Counted from the stretch's first letter, positions 7,127 through 15,542 are shown. The stretch is DNA of 20,760 nt from S012-113 sp965368405 (GCA_965368405.1 CBDUMS010000068.1:1-20760), one strand, 5' to 3'. Program-made: numbers and translations. The notes: generated by a model from the letters alone, not told the origin.

Positions 7127-7951
7127 CTACCCGATAAGGTCCGGATATTCCTCTTGTAAAATTGCGTAGAGATCTGGGTCAAACTGTGCGAGGTATAACG
7201 ACTTAGCTTGAGAAAGTTGCTCGACGCTGAGTCCATCAGCGCCTCGAAAGTCGGCCTTATAAAGGTTGGCTGACTCAAAGTTGGCTTCTGTTAGTGAGCA
7301 ATTCGATAGGTTAGCTTCCATTAGATAGGCATTCGTGAAATTGGTCTTAATTAGGAAAGCGCCTTCAAAATTAGCTTTGATTAAGAAAGCATCTTTAAAA
7401 TTCGCACCACTTGCATAAGTGCTACGAAGATCAGCCTGGTTAAGGTTGGCATTTTCGAAATTAGTCTGATTCATTCGTGCCTCCCTCATCTCAGCATCTA
7501 CCAGCAAACTGTTCGTAAAATTAGCGGTGTTCAGGTTGGCTTCCCTAAGGTTGACTTTAGAAAGATTCGTCTTTGCAAGAAAGGCACTTACCAACTCGAT
7601 CTTGGTTACATTATAGCGATTAAGTCGCTTAATATTACCGGCATTCCTAAATGCGGCCTCTTCAGACTCCCACATTCTAAAATCATCGATCTCATCTTTA
7701 TATTGACTAATCCGTTGCTTCTTATCGCCTTGTTCACGTAGCCAAAATATGATAATTCCGATAATGAGAATATCGAATATCATCCCATGCGCCTCGGCAA
7801 GCACATTCAAGTACATTTCATCAAAACTTTTAATGTAGAGGGGAAGACTTAAGCCTACAACGATAATCGCAACAATTACAAGTACAGTCCAGGAGCTCCT
7901 GAGCGGATGCTGGATTATCTTATCGTAAATTTTGTTGAACCTGATCATCAT
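7127..7951 (-). CDS. membrane-anchored pentapeptide-repeat protein
   Basis: Function unknown. The 274-residue protein has two hydrophobic segments (about 21-40 and 53-70), then a charged, helical-looking linker (71-120), then about 23 consecutive pentapeptide units (126-240) of the A(N/D)(L/F)xx type, such as REANL, ENANL and NQADL. This length predicts a right-handed quadrilateral beta-helix of five to six coils. It closes with a short capping region, LSVEQLSQAKSLYL, often seen after such repeats. The segments suggest a hairpin anchor with the solenoid on the cytoplasmic side. Two consecutive ATG codons begin the frame; the first is used here. It lies 25 bases after the dehydrogenase gene on the same strand. 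Pentapeptide proteins include DNA mimics such as Qnr/MfpA, but the membrane anchor argues against simple gyrase mimicry. Confidence 0.88.
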   Translation of the reverse strand: MMIRFNKIYDKIIQHPLRSSWTVLVIVAIIVVGLSLPLYIKSFDEMYLNVLAEAHGMIFDILIIGIIIFWLREQGDKKQRISQYKDEIDDFRMWESEEAAFRNAGNIKRLNRYNVTKIELVSAFLAKTNLSKVNLREANLNTANFTNSLLVDAEMREARMNQTNFENANLNQADLRSTYASGANFKDAFLIKANFEGAFLIKTNFTNAYLMEANLSNCSLTEANFESANLYKADFRGADGLSVEQLSQAKSLYLAQFDPDLYAILQEEYPDLIG

Positions 7952-7976
7952 TGCCTTGGCGAAATTAGGTAACTTC

Positions 7977-8921
7977 TTATGAAAAATCCTTGCGTTCTAA
8001 GAATGCGCCAATTTTCTCTGCTAATACTACATTTATTCTTGCATAACTCTCATAAGTCCACCCGGCAACATGTGGGCTAAAGATTAGTTTTCCAGAATCT
8101 CTGAGCCAGTCGAAATCTTCTCGCTGTTTAGGACTCATTTTAGAAAACTTCTCGCATTCGAGTACATCGAGCCCAGCTTGTTTGATTTTACCGGATTCGA
8201 TTGCTGCGCGCATGTCATGCAGAGGCGCTATTTCACCGCGTGCTGTATTGATAAATATTATGGGTTTGTGAAAATTATTAAAATAGTCAAAACTAAAGAG
8301 GCCTCGTGTTTCTGTAGTGAGTGGAATATGCACAGACACAATATCGGCTTGTTCAAAGAAAACCTCAAGGGTTGTTTGGGAGACTTTCTCATGATTTACA
8401 ATCTGATATTTATCATAAGCAATAATATTACAACCGAAGCCGGCAAGTTTTTCGGCAACACTAGAACCTGCATTTCCAAAACCGTAAATACCAACGGTTT
8501 TACTTCCTAACTCCCAACCTCGATTTGGTTCGCGCAGCCATTGATCGTCTATTATTTCGTTATGCCCCTTATTTATATTGTGAAGAAGGTTCAGTATTAA
8601 TCCCACGGTATGTTCACCCACGGCATCTCGATTACCTTCTGGAGCATTAATTATGGCGATATTCTGCTTTTTTAGAAATGATTCATCCAGATTATCGATT
8701 CCTGCACCTGCTCGTGCAATAAATTTAAGGTTTGAATGTGCGACTAGACCTTCATCAACCTTAGTTTTACTCCGGATGATGAGTCCGTCATAATTTCCAA
8801 TCCGGTTAATGATTTCAGAACGAGTAATATTGGGTTCGTAATCGAATTCAACACCAATATTTTGGAATAATGGTGCGAAGTTTTCATGGAGAGTATCTAC
8901 GATAAGGCAACGTAAAGCCAT
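7977..8921 (-). CDS. NAD-dependent D-2-hydroxyacid dehydrogenase (SerA-like, no ACT domain)
   Basis: Oxidoreductase of the D-isomer-specific 2-hydroxyacid dehydrogenase family. The substrate domain flanks a Rossmann domain with GIYGFGNAG (144-152; G147, G149, G152) and Asp170 after the second strand, favouring NAD(H). The catalytic set is Arg228 (NTARGE), Glu257 and His284 (FSPHVAGWT). The segments ARAGAGIDNLD (69-79) and NAPEGNRDAVGEHTVG (92-107) resemble phosphoglycerate dehydrogenase, but at 314 residues it lacks the C-terminal regulatory domains of full SerA, and no serC is near. Candidates are 3-phosphoglycerate dehydrogenase, another 2-ketoacid reductase, or a 4-phosphoerythronate dehydrogenase serving the B6 pathway with the nearby pdxA. 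The family is certain, the substrate is not. It lies 14 bases after mgtE. Confidence 0.93.
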   Translation of the reverse strand: MALRCLIVDTLHENFAPLFQNIGVEFDYEPNITRSEIINRIGNYDGLIIRSKTKVDEGLVAHSNLKFIARAGAGIDNLDESFLKKQNIAIINAPEGNRDAVGEHTVGLILNLLHNINKGHNEIIDDQWLREPNRGWELGSKTVGIYGFGNAGSSVAEKLAGFGCNIIAYDKYQIVNHEKVSQTTLEVFFEQADIVSVHIPLTTETRGLFSFDYFNNFHKPIIFINTARGEIAPLHDMRAAIESGKIKQAGLDVLECEKFSKMSPKQREDFDWLRDSGKLIFSPHVAGWTYESYARINVVLAEKIGAFLERKDFS

Positions 8922-8935
8922 TTTTTATTGGGTAA

Positions 8936-10282
8936 TTACAACAAGAAAAACGCAACAAGAAAATAGACCGCAAGCCCTAATAAATCGTTGGCCGTAGTAA
9001 TAAAAGGGCCTGACGCAGCAGCAGGATTAATACCCATTTTATCCAGGATAATAGGAGTAATTGTTCCGGATAGAGAAGCCAGTAATACCACGCATGATAG
9101 CGATATAGCTACCACAATGGAGATATCAATATCGCGCCTTAATACAAAACTTATTAGAAAGGCCAGCAGGGCCAAAAGCAAGCCATTTAATAAGGCAACT
9201 ACAATTACTTTGATCAATCGCTTGAAATGTGAATCTTGAAAAACAGATTTTGTGGCTAAAGTTTGCACAACCATCGACGACGATTGGATAGCTACATTGC
9301 CACCGGTTGCCGTAATTAACGGTATAAATGAGGCCAAAATGGGAACAATAGCAATGTTGTCTTCAAATTGGCGAATAACTTCTGCACCAAAAAAGCTTCC
9401 AATTAAACCAACCACAAGCCAGGGAATTCGTGCCCGGGTTAGTAACCAGATGCTATCATCTTCTTCAACATCTTCCGAGATACCCGACATAAGCTGACGT
9501 TCTTCATCTGCTTGTTCGGTCATTACATCAACAACGTCATCAATCGTGATACGACCCATTAATTTACCTCGGTTGTTCACAACAGGGATGGCTTCCAAGT
9601 CATATTTCTTCATAACGGCTACGACCTCTTCCTCATCCATATGGGTGGTAACAGAAATCACTTCGTCGTTATAAATATCTTTGATGAGTGTACCTTCTTT
9701 GGCAAGCAACATTTTACGGAGAGATACCTTCCCTAAAAGCGTATTATAATTATTTACTACATAAACCGAGTATATCTGATTTACATTTTCCCCTTGCCTT
9801 CTAATTTCTTCAATTGTCTGCTCAATAGTCCAATTAAGGTTGGCTTTAATGAGCTCCTTAGCCATTAGACCTCCAGCTTCATCCTCATCGTAATGAATTA
9901 ACTCAAGGATATGGTTGAGCTTTTCCGTTTTGTCAATTAAGGATATGATTTCCTCGCGTTGATCATCTGAGAGCTCATTTAATATGTCTACCGCATCATC
10001 AGAGTCCATTTCTTCGATGAAGTCGGCAATTTCTTTGGAGCTATAAACTTTAAGGAAACGCTTTAAGGTATCGTCATCGAGATTACTAATGATATCGGAG
10101 CCAATGGCGATTGGCAATAAGCTCAAGACATACTTTGAATCTTCCGAATTAAACTCTTCGAGGGTTTCGGTTAGATCGGCGGGGTTAACACCTTCGAGTA
10201 CGGACTTAATAAAGGCATCATCTCTTTCATCAACAGCCAGCTGCAATCGCTCTGCGAACTCCTTCGATAGCTCAAATGTCAT
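8936..10282 (-). CDS. mgtE: magnesium transporter MgtE
   Basis: Mg2+-gated inner-membrane channel. Numbered from the ATG at 10282, residues 1-130 form the acidic helical MgtE_N domain, about 138-260 a pair of CBS domains that sense Mg2+ (DEDEAGGLM, 132-140, precedes them), then a plug helix and five membrane segments from about 283. The membrane part holds ITATGGNVAIQSSS (323-336), the pore signature, and GPFITTANDLLGL (425-437). The frame can also start at GTG 10294, which overlaps the rsmA stop by one base (TAGTG). I prefer the ATG because MTFELSKEF matches the usual family start, and it would leave 11 bases after rsmA. Either way the two genes are likely co-transcribed. Confidence 0.96.
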   Translation of the reverse strand: MTFELSKEFAERLQLAVDERDDAFIKSVLEGVNPADLTETLEEFNSEDSKYVLSLLPIAIGSDIISNLDDDTLKRFLKVYSSKEIADFIEEMDSDDAVDILNELSDDQREEIISLIDKTEKLNHILELIHYDEDEAGGLMAKELIKANLNWTIEQTIEEIRRQGENVNQIYSVYVVNNYNTLLGKVSLRKMLLAKEGTLIKDIYNDEVISVTTHMDEEEVVAVMKKYDLEAIPVVNNRGKLMGRITIDDVVDVMTEQADEERQLMSGISEDVEEDDSIWLLTRARIPWLVVGLIGSFFGAEVIRQFEDNIAIVPILASFIPLITATGGNVAIQSSSMVVQTLATKSVFQDSHFKRLIKVIVVALLNGLLLALLAFLISFVLRRDIDISIVVAISLSCVVLLASLSGTITPIILDKMGINPAAASGPFITTANDLLGLAVYFLVAFFLL

Positions 10283-10293
10283 TAACTCTTCCA

Positions 10294-11064
10294 CTAGGCT
10301 TCAATTTTTTGAGTCAGTTGCACAAAGTCGGCAACACTAAGCTGCTCCGCTCGCTGACTGAGAATAGGCTCCTGATTTAGATGTTCAGGCAAATTTAGCG
10401 GTTTTAAAGCGTTGCGCAAGGTCTTCCTCCGGTTTTGAAAACCTTGTTTCACTACCCTCTTAAATAGAGCCTGATCACAAGGTAAAGATGTCGTTTTATT
10501 CCTCGATAGCCTTATAACGGCAGAGTTAACTTTAGGAGGTGGATTAAAAGCTCCGGGTTTCACAGTAAATAGGTACTCAATATCAAAGTAAGCCTGTAAT
10601 AGTACACTGAGTATACCGTATGTCTTGTTTCCTGGTGGACTAACAATTCTGTCGGCGACTTCTTTTTGAATCATACAAACCATTTCAGGAACTTGGTCTT
10701 TAAGTTCTAGGAGTCTGAAAAATATTTGCGAAGAAATATTATATGGCAAGTTGCCTATGATAATGAACTTTTGTGGGATAAGCGCTGGGATATTTAATTT
10801 CAAAAAATCTCCATAAATAATTTGTTCATGAGGGAGGTCGAGATTTTCTTTTAAAAAGTTTATGGATTCTTTATCAAGATCTACAGCCCAAATTTCTTTA
10901 TCGTTAAGGTTGAGTAGGCGATTGGTTAGTACGCCTGTTCCTGGTCCGATTTCCAGAATTGTGCTTACATCTTTATTCACGAGGCTCGCGACAATTCTAT
11001 CGGCAATACTCTGATCATGTAAAAAATGTTGTCCGAGATGTTTTTTTGGCCTTACAGGATCCAT
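10294..11064 (-). CDS. rsmA: 16S rRNA (adenine1518/1519-N6)-dimethyltransferase RsmA/KsgA
   Basis: Dimethylates the two adjacent adenines of the 3' hairpin of 16S rRNA late in 30S assembly. Starting at the ATG 11064 gives 256 residues beginning MDPVRPKKHLGQHFL, the standard family opening; a TTG six codons upstream is rejected. SAM-binding motif I is ILEIGPGTGVLT (37-48), the acidic ribose ligand follows at VDLD (61-64), and motif IV NLPYNISS (105-112) carries the target-adenine site. The C-terminal small helical domain contains the QNRRKTLRNAL segment. It is divergent from pdxA with 77 bases between; in E. coli pdxA and ksgA are also neighbours but in the same direction. Confidence 0.97.
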   Translation of the reverse strand: MDPVRPKKHLGQHFLHDQSIADRIVASLVNKDVSTILEIGPGTGVLTNRLLNLNDKEIWAVDLDKESINFLKENLDLPHEQIIYGDFLKLNIPALIPQKFIIIGNLPYNISSQIFFRLLELKDQVPEMVCMIQKEVADRIVSPPGNKTYGILSVLLQAYFDIEYLFTVKPGAFNPPPKVNSAVIRLSRNKTTSLPCDQALFKRVVKQGFQNRRKTLRNALKPLNLPEHLNQEPILSQRAEQLSVADFVQLTQKIEA

Positions 11065-11107
11065 GAATTTCAATTTAAACAAAAGTTATAAAATATCTTC
11101 AATTGAT

Positions 11108-11115
11108 TAGTTTTG
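11108..11115 (+). promoter_or_regulatory. putative -7 element for pdxA
   Basis: TAGTTTTG fits the TAnnTTTG element of Bacteroidota and lies 26 bases before the pdxA ATG, predicting a short leader of about 20 bases. No TTG was found at the expected -33 distance, so support is partial. The divergent rsmA side shows only TATAACTTTTG, which has one base too many between TA and TTTG. Confidence 0.35.
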
Positions 11116-11141
11116 AGGCGGATTTATTTCGCAGGGAAATT

Positions 11142-12155
11142 ATGGCACAAAAGAGGAAGGATATCATAGCAATTACATTAGGCGATATCAATGGAGTAGG
11201 GCCAGAAGTAGTGATCAAAGCTCTCTCAGATCAAAGAATTGTAAATCATTTAACACCGGTAATCATCGGTTCTACGGACGTCATCAATTTTTATCGAAAG
11301 AGGCTGAAAATTGATGATTTCAATATGCACGTAATTCAGCCTGGTCAGGAACCCCATCCTAAGCGAATTAATGTGGTAGAGTGTTGGTCAGAAAAAGTAG
11401 AGGTAAATCCAGGTGAAGCGAATACTGCAATTGGAGAACTTGCTTATCAGGCACTGGAAAAGGCCACAGATTTAGCCAAGACGGGAAAAGTAGATGCGAT
11501 TGTAACTGGGCCAATAAATAAGGCAACAATTCAGTCTGATGAATTTAAATTTCCTGGTCATACAGAGTATTTTGCAAATAAGTTTGAAGGAAAGGCATTA
11601 ATGTTTATGATTTCTGGAAGTTTACGGGTAGCTGTTGCTACTGGCCATGTTTCCATAAAAGATGCCCCAGCCTTAATAAATCGCGAGCTCATCGAGAAAT
11701 CGCTAAAGAATATTAAGAAGTCACTAATTCAAGACTTTGGCATTGCCAAACCTAAAATTGCAGTCATGGGGCTGAATCCACATGCTGGAGAGGATGGACT
11801 TCTAGGAAGAGAAGAACTAGATGTTATTTTACCGGTAATCTCTAATTTTAAGGAGAACGGGGATTTAGTTTTTGGCCCTTTCCCTGCCGATGGTTTCTTT
11901 GGAACAGGAAGTTATAAAAACTACGATGCTGTATTGGCCATGTACCACGATCAGGGCTTGGTGCCGTTTAAAAGCCTATCTTTTGGAGAAGGTGTTAATT
12001 TCTCAGCAAACCTGAGCGTTGTTCGTACTTCTCCCGATCATGGAACAGCCTATGATATCGCCGGCAAGAACCTCGCTTCAGCAAGCTCAATGCGCGAGGC
12101 CATCTATCTGGCCCACGATATCCTGGGTAAGCGGGCAGAATTTGAAGATAAATAG
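11142..12155 (+). CDS. pdxA: 4-hydroxythreonine-4-phosphate dehydrogenase PdxA
   Basis: NAD- and metal-dependent enzyme of the DXP-dependent route to pyridoxal phosphate; its product condenses with DXP on PdxJ. From the ATG at 11142 it has 337 residues beginning MAQKRKDIIAITLGDINGVG; a TTG 13 codons upstream overlaps the putative -7 element and is rejected. The metal-binding histidines are in FPGHTEY (His140), LNPHAGEDG (His214) and MYHDQGLVPFK (His269). TGPINKATI (122-130) and RTSPDHGTAYDIAGK (295-309) are family signatures. It is divergent from rsmA and 115 bases before the DUF177 gene, which has its own apparent promoter. pdxB, serC and pdxJ are not in the window. Confidence 0.96.
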   Translation: MAQKRKDIIAITLGDINGVGPEVVIKALSDQRIVNHLTPVIIGSTDVINFYRKRLKIDDFNMHVIQPGQEPHPKRINVVECWSEKVEVNPGEANTAIGELAYQALEKATDLAKTGKVDAIVTGPINKATIQSDEFKFPGHTEYFANKFEGKALMFMISGSLRVAVATGHVSIKDAPALINRELIEKSLKNIKKSLIQDFGIAKPKIAVMGLNPHAGEDGLLGREELDVILPVISNFKENGDLVFGPFPADGFFGTGSYKNYDAVLAMYHDQGLVPFKSLSFGEGVNFSANLSVVRTSPDHGTAYDIAGKNLASASSMREAIYLAHDILGKRAEFEDK

Positions 12156-12240
12156 TCCAACTCATTCTATAAATACTTCATATCTACTGCTTTGATTGGA
12201 ATTATCGTTAAAAGGGGCAGTTAATTTTATAAAATCATTA

Positions 12241-12248
12241 TAACTTTG
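12241..12248 (+). promoter_or_regulatory. putative -7 element for the DUF177-rpmF-plsX-fabH operon
   Basis: TAACTTTG is a perfect TAnnTTTG element 22 bases before the GTG start. A TTA at 12221-12223, 17 bases upstream, is the nearest -33-like triplet in place of TTG. The predicted leader is about 17 bases. The rest of the 115-base gap after pdxA is AT-rich, with only a weak, bulged ACTGC/GCAGT pairing (12186-12221). Confidence 0.5.
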
Positions 12249-12270
12249 CGCACTTGAATAAAACCGGGTT

Positions 12271-12780
12271 GTGGGAAGAGGAGTTATCGATATTGATATT
12301 TATAAACTTACGAATGGAAAACATTCGTTCGATTTCGATTTCGAATCCTCGTTCTTTGATTTATTTGAAGATAGTTTAATTGAAAACGGTTCAGGATCAA
12401 TATTAGTTGATCTAGATAAAGCACCTTCGATGATAACTTTAAAGTTTATTATTAAAGGTGAGATTGAATTGATCTGTGATCGTAGTTTGGACAAATATAT
12501 GTTTCCGATTGAAGAAGAATCGGAGGTAAGGCTAAAGTTTGGTGACCACTGGGAAGAACTTAGCGATGAGTTAATTCTTATCCCTGCAAATGCACAAAAA
12601 ATTGACATTGGTCAATTTGTTTATGAGTTTATCACGCTGGCAATACCTATGAAAAAACTACATCCACGTTTTCAGGATTCAGAAGATGATGTTTTTATAG
12701 AAACAACTTCTACTGATGAGTCTTCAGATGATCTGATTGACCCAAGATGGAATGATTTAAAAAAGCTTAAAAAGAATTAA
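12271..12780 (+). CDS. DUF177 / YceD family protein (23S rRNA accumulation)
   Basis: YceD-family proteins are encoded next to rpmF in most bacteria and are linked to 23S rRNA maturation or accumulation. This one has 169 residues. The core GEIELICDRSLDKYMFPI (63-80) matches the conserved C-R-L pattern of the family, and DPRWNDLKKLKK (157-168) is the typical Bacteroidota C-terminus. The acidic stretch before it (136-156) is also usual. The start is GTG: an in-frame stop lies at 12259-12261 and no ATG occurs until inside the domain, so GTG 12271 is the only sensible choice. It ends two bases before rpmF. The biochemical role is not settled in the family. Confidence 0.88.
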   Translation: MGRGVIDIDIYKLTNGKHSFDFDFESSFFDLFEDSLIENGSGSILVDLDKAPSMITLKFIIKGEIELICDRSLDKYMFPIEEESEVRLKFGDHWEELSDELILIPANAQKIDIGQFVYEFITLAIPMKKLHPRFQDSEDDVFIETTSTDESSDDLIDPRWNDLKKLKKN

Positions 12781-12782
12781 TA

Positions 12783-12968
12783 ATGGCACATCCAAAAAGA
12801 AAAACCTCTAAGCAACGAAGAGATAAGCGTAGAACACACTACAAATCTGTAGCGGCTACATTTATGGAATGTTCGAATTGTGGAGCACCCGTACTAATGC
12901 ATCGGGTATGTTCTGAGTGTGGGTATTACAAAGGCAAACCAGCAATAGAGAAGGAAGTAGCGGTATAG
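12783..12968 (+). CDS. rpmF: 50S ribosomal protein L32 (zinc-binding form)
   Basis: Small, basic protein of the large ribosomal subunit. MAHPKRKTSKQRRDKRRTHY is the standard L32 N-terminus. Cys30 and Cys33 (CSNC) with Cys43 and Cys46 (CSEC) form a complete zinc ribbon, so this is the zinc-dependent (C+) type. At 61 residues the length is normal. It lies two bases after DUF177 and four before plsX, within one transcription unit. Confidence 0.97.
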   Translation: MAHPKRKTSKQRRDKRRTHYKSVAATFMECSNCGAPVLMHRVCSECGYYKGKPAIEKEVAV

Positions 12969-12972
12969 CAGT

Positions 12973-13914
12973 ATGCGAATTGCTATTGATGCTATGGGTG
13001 GGGATTTTGCCCCCATGCCAAATGTTGAAGGCGTAAAACTTGCTCTTGCAGAGTTGCCGTCTGATTGTACCGTATATATGGTCGGCAATCAGACTACGCT
13101 TAAAAACACGGCGGAGGAAGTAGGACTTTCTGATCCAAGAGTTGAAATAGTTCATGCTTCCGATGTTATTCCGATGGGAGTTCATCCTACAAAAGCCCTG
13201 ACTAGACATCCAGAGGCTTCTATACCTGTTGGATACCGATTACTAAAAAACAAAGAAGTAGACGCCTTCTGTAGCTGCGGGAATACCGGAGCAATGCATG
13301 TAGGCGCTATTTTTTCTATAAAGGCAATCGAAGGAGTCATTCGCCCTGGCTTAGCGGGCGTGATCCCAAAGGAAAAAGGCGGTTATGGCATCCTTATGGA
13401 TGTTGGCGCAAATGCCGATTGCCGTCCCGATGTGTTAGTGCAATTCGCCGAACTGGCCTCACTATATGCTAAACATGTTCTAAAAATTGACAATCCTAAA
13501 GTTGGCTTGGTGAATCTTGGCGAGGAAGAGCAAAAAGGCACGCTCCTTACACAATCTGCTTATCAATTAATGAAAATTAATGCCAAAATTAATTTTATTG
13601 GTAATCTTGAAGGACGTGATATATTTAACGAGAAAGCAGATGCAATTATATGCGACGGATTTACCGGCAATGTATTATTGAAATTTGCGGAATCCATTTA
13701 TTCAATGCTTCAAGATAGAAACTTCAAGGACCCGTTTTTTGATTTAATGGATTATAAGCAGATAGGTGGTAGCCCAATTTTAGGGATTAATGGAAATGTT
13801 ATTATTGGTCACGGCGTTTCAGATAAACACGCTATTAAAAGCATGCTGATTCAGTCGTATAATATGGCCAAATCCAAGATAAATGAAAAAATTAAAGAAA
13901 GCCTAATGGCTTAA
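12973..13914 (+). CDS. plsX: phosphate acyltransferase PlsX
   Basis: Peripheral membrane enzyme that converts acyl-ACP to acyl phosphate, the donor for PlsY at the start of phospholipid synthesis. The 313 residues show DAMGGD (6-11), CSCGNTGA (100-107), DVGANADCRPD (143-153), NLGEEEQKG (181-189) and, further on, ICDGFTGNVLLK, all family hallmarks. It starts four bases after rpmF and ends nine before fabH, the conserved rpmF-plsX-fabH arrangement that couples ribosome and membrane growth. Confidence 0.97.
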   Translation: MRIAIDAMGGDFAPMPNVEGVKLALAELPSDCTVYMVGNQTTLKNTAEEVGLSDPRVEIVHASDVIPMGVHPTKALTRHPEASIPVGYRLLKNKEVDAFCSCGNTGAMHVGAIFSIKAIEGVIRPGLAGVIPKEKGGYGILMDVGANADCRPDVLVQFAELASLYAKHVLKIDNPKVGLVNLGEEEQKGTLLTQSAYQLMKINAKINFIGNLEGRDIFNEKADAIICDGFTGNVLLKFAESIYSMLQDRNFKDPFFDLMDYKQIGGSPILGINGNVIIGHGVSDKHAIKSMLIQSYNMAKSKINEKIKESLMA

Positions 13915-13923
13915 CCTAACATT

Positions 13924-14919
13924 ATGACAAAGATTAGAGCAGCAATTACCGGTGTAGGAGGCCATATGCCCGATTACATACTTACCAATCAAGAGTTGTC
14001 TACTATGGTTGATACCAACGATGAGTGGATAATGTCTCGGACCGGAATTAAAGAGCGAAGAATTCTGAAAGGTGAGAAAGGAACCTCAGATATGGCGGCC
14101 GAGGCGGTGAAGCAGTTATTAGAAAAGTGTAATACCAAGCCAGAGGAAGTTGATCTTATCATTGTAGCAACAGTTACTCCCGACCATGTTTTTCCCGCAA
14201 CGGCAAACTTGGTTGCCGATAAAACGGGTTGTGTTAATGCTTTTAATTACGATATGGGTGCCGCCTGTTCTGGCTTTATATACGCCCTTTCAACAGGTGC
14301 AGCCTTTGTAGAGTCGGGAAGGTATAAAAAAGTGATTGTAGTAGGTGCCGATAAGATGTCTTCGATTATCGATTATACCGACCGTACAACTTGCATAATT
14401 TTTGGCGATGGTGCTGGCGCAGTAATGCTTGAACCAACCACTGAAGAGGTGGGAGTAATCGATTATGTACATAAAAGTGATGGTAGCGGCGTAGATTTCC
14501 TTCGCATGAAGGCCGGAGGTTCAAAATATCCAGCCACCCATGAATCAATCGATGCAAGAGAGCATTATGTTTATCAAGATGGAAAGACGGTGTTTAAATT
14601 TGCTGTGACTAACATGGCTGATTATGCTGCCAAAATAATGGAACGCAATAATTTAACAGGCGATGACGTGGCCTGGCTTGCACCACATCAGGCAAATAAA
14701 AGGATTGTAGACGCCACCAGTAATAGAATGGGCATCAGCGACGATAAAGTGATGATGAACATAGAACGTTACGGAAATACTACCTCGGCGACTATTCCTA
14801 CATTACTCTGGGACTATGAAAAACAGCTCAAAAAAGGAGATAATATCATACTTGCAGCTTTCGGTGGTGGATTTACCTGGGGCGCTATTTATGTTAAATG
14901 GGCATACGATTCTAAGTAA
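13924..14919 (+). CDS. fabH: 3-oxoacyl-ACP synthase III FabH
   Basis: Starts fatty acid synthesis by condensing acyl-CoA with malonyl-ACP. The catalytic triad is Cys115 (GAACSGFIYAL), His255 (APHQANKRI) and Asn285 (ERYGNTTSA), and the C-terminal GGGFTWGA loop is present. At 331 residues it is standard. The N-terminal NDEWIMSRTGIKERR (32-46) is the usual CoA-binding region. Primer preference (acetyl or branched acyl-CoA) cannot be told from sequence alone, though branched-chain primers are common in Bacteroidota. It lies 46 bases before efp, with no hairpin between. Confidence 0.97.
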   Translation: MTKIRAAITGVGGHMPDYILTNQELSTMVDTNDEWIMSRTGIKERRILKGEKGTSDMAAEAVKQLLEKCNTKPEEVDLIIVATVTPDHVFPATANLVADKTGCVNAFNYDMGAACSGFIYALSTGAAFVESGRYKKVIVVGADKMSSIIDYTDRTTCIIFGDGAGAVMLEPTTEEVGVIDYVHKSDGSGVDFLRMKAGGSKYPATHESIDAREHYVYQDGKTVFKFAVTNMADYAAKIMERNNLTGDDVAWLAPHQANKRIVDATSNRMGISDDKVMMNIERYGNTTSATIPTLLWDYEKQLKKGDNIILAAFGGGFTWGAIYVKWAYDSK

Positions 14920-14965
14920 TCATTTTTTTAATTAAACTTTTCAGTTGTAATTTTCCAGCTTAGTT

Positions 14966-15529
14966 ATGGCATCAACAGCAGATATTAAGAACGGTCTATG
15001 TATTGAATTCAACCATGGGTTGTACATGATAACCGAATTCCAGCATGTAAAACCGGGTAAAGGCCCTGCATTTGTACGGACCAAACTTAAAAATGTAGAG
15101 ACAGGAAAGGTAATTGATAACACCTTTACCTCAGGTCACAAAATTACCACCGCGAGAATTGAGCGTAGGGCGCATCAGTTTTTGTATAAAGATGATATCG
15201 GCTATCATTTTATGGATAGTAATACATTCGATCAAGTTGCTCTGCCAGAAACGATAATCTCTTCCGCCGATCTTCTTAAGGATGGTCAGGAGGTGGAGGT
15301 AATATATCATGCCGAAACGGAAAAGGCACTGACTTGCGAATTACCTGCCTTTGTTGAATTACAAATTACCTATACCGAGCCAGGCATTAAGGGAGACACC
15401 GCAACAAATGCTACGAAAACAGCTACCTTAGAAACAGGCGCTGAGATTCAGGTGCCTTTGTTTATAAATCAAGATGAAATAATTAAAGTTGATACAAGAA
15501 CACGAAGTTATGGAGAGCGCGTCAAATAA
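14966..15529 (+). CDS. efp: translation elongation factor P
   Basis: EF-P binds between the P and E sites and relieves stalling at consecutive prolines. The N-terminal KOW-like domain holds FQHVKPGKGPAFVRTKLKN (25-43), with Lys32 at the tip of the loop where many bacteria carry a modification. The OB domains end in DTRTRSYGERVK, the usual C-terminus. At 187 residues it is normal. No modifying enzyme (EpmA, EarP or YmfI type) is encoded nearby. A near-match TAATTTTC at 14948-14955 is too weak to call a promoter. accB starts 13 bases after the stop. Confidence 0.97.
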   Translation: MASTADIKNGLCIEFNHGLYMITEFQHVKPGKGPAFVRTKLKNVETGKVIDNTFTSGHKITTARIERRAHQFLYKDDIGYHFMDSNTFDQVALPETIISSADLLKDGQEVEVIYHAETEKALTCELPAFVELQITYTEPGIKGDTATNATKTATLETGAEIQVPLFINQDEIIKVDTRTRSYGERVK

Positions 15530-15542
15530 GAAAAACCCAACA

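Noticed and set aside
12186..12228. Possible terminator after pdxA (ACTGC/GCAGT followed by TTAATTTT).
   Set aside because: Only five clear pairs around a long loop and an interrupted T-run; too weak to call.
15489..15542. Longer accB start overlapping efp.
   Set aside because: The family N-terminus begins at the ATG 15543; the extension has no homologous look.
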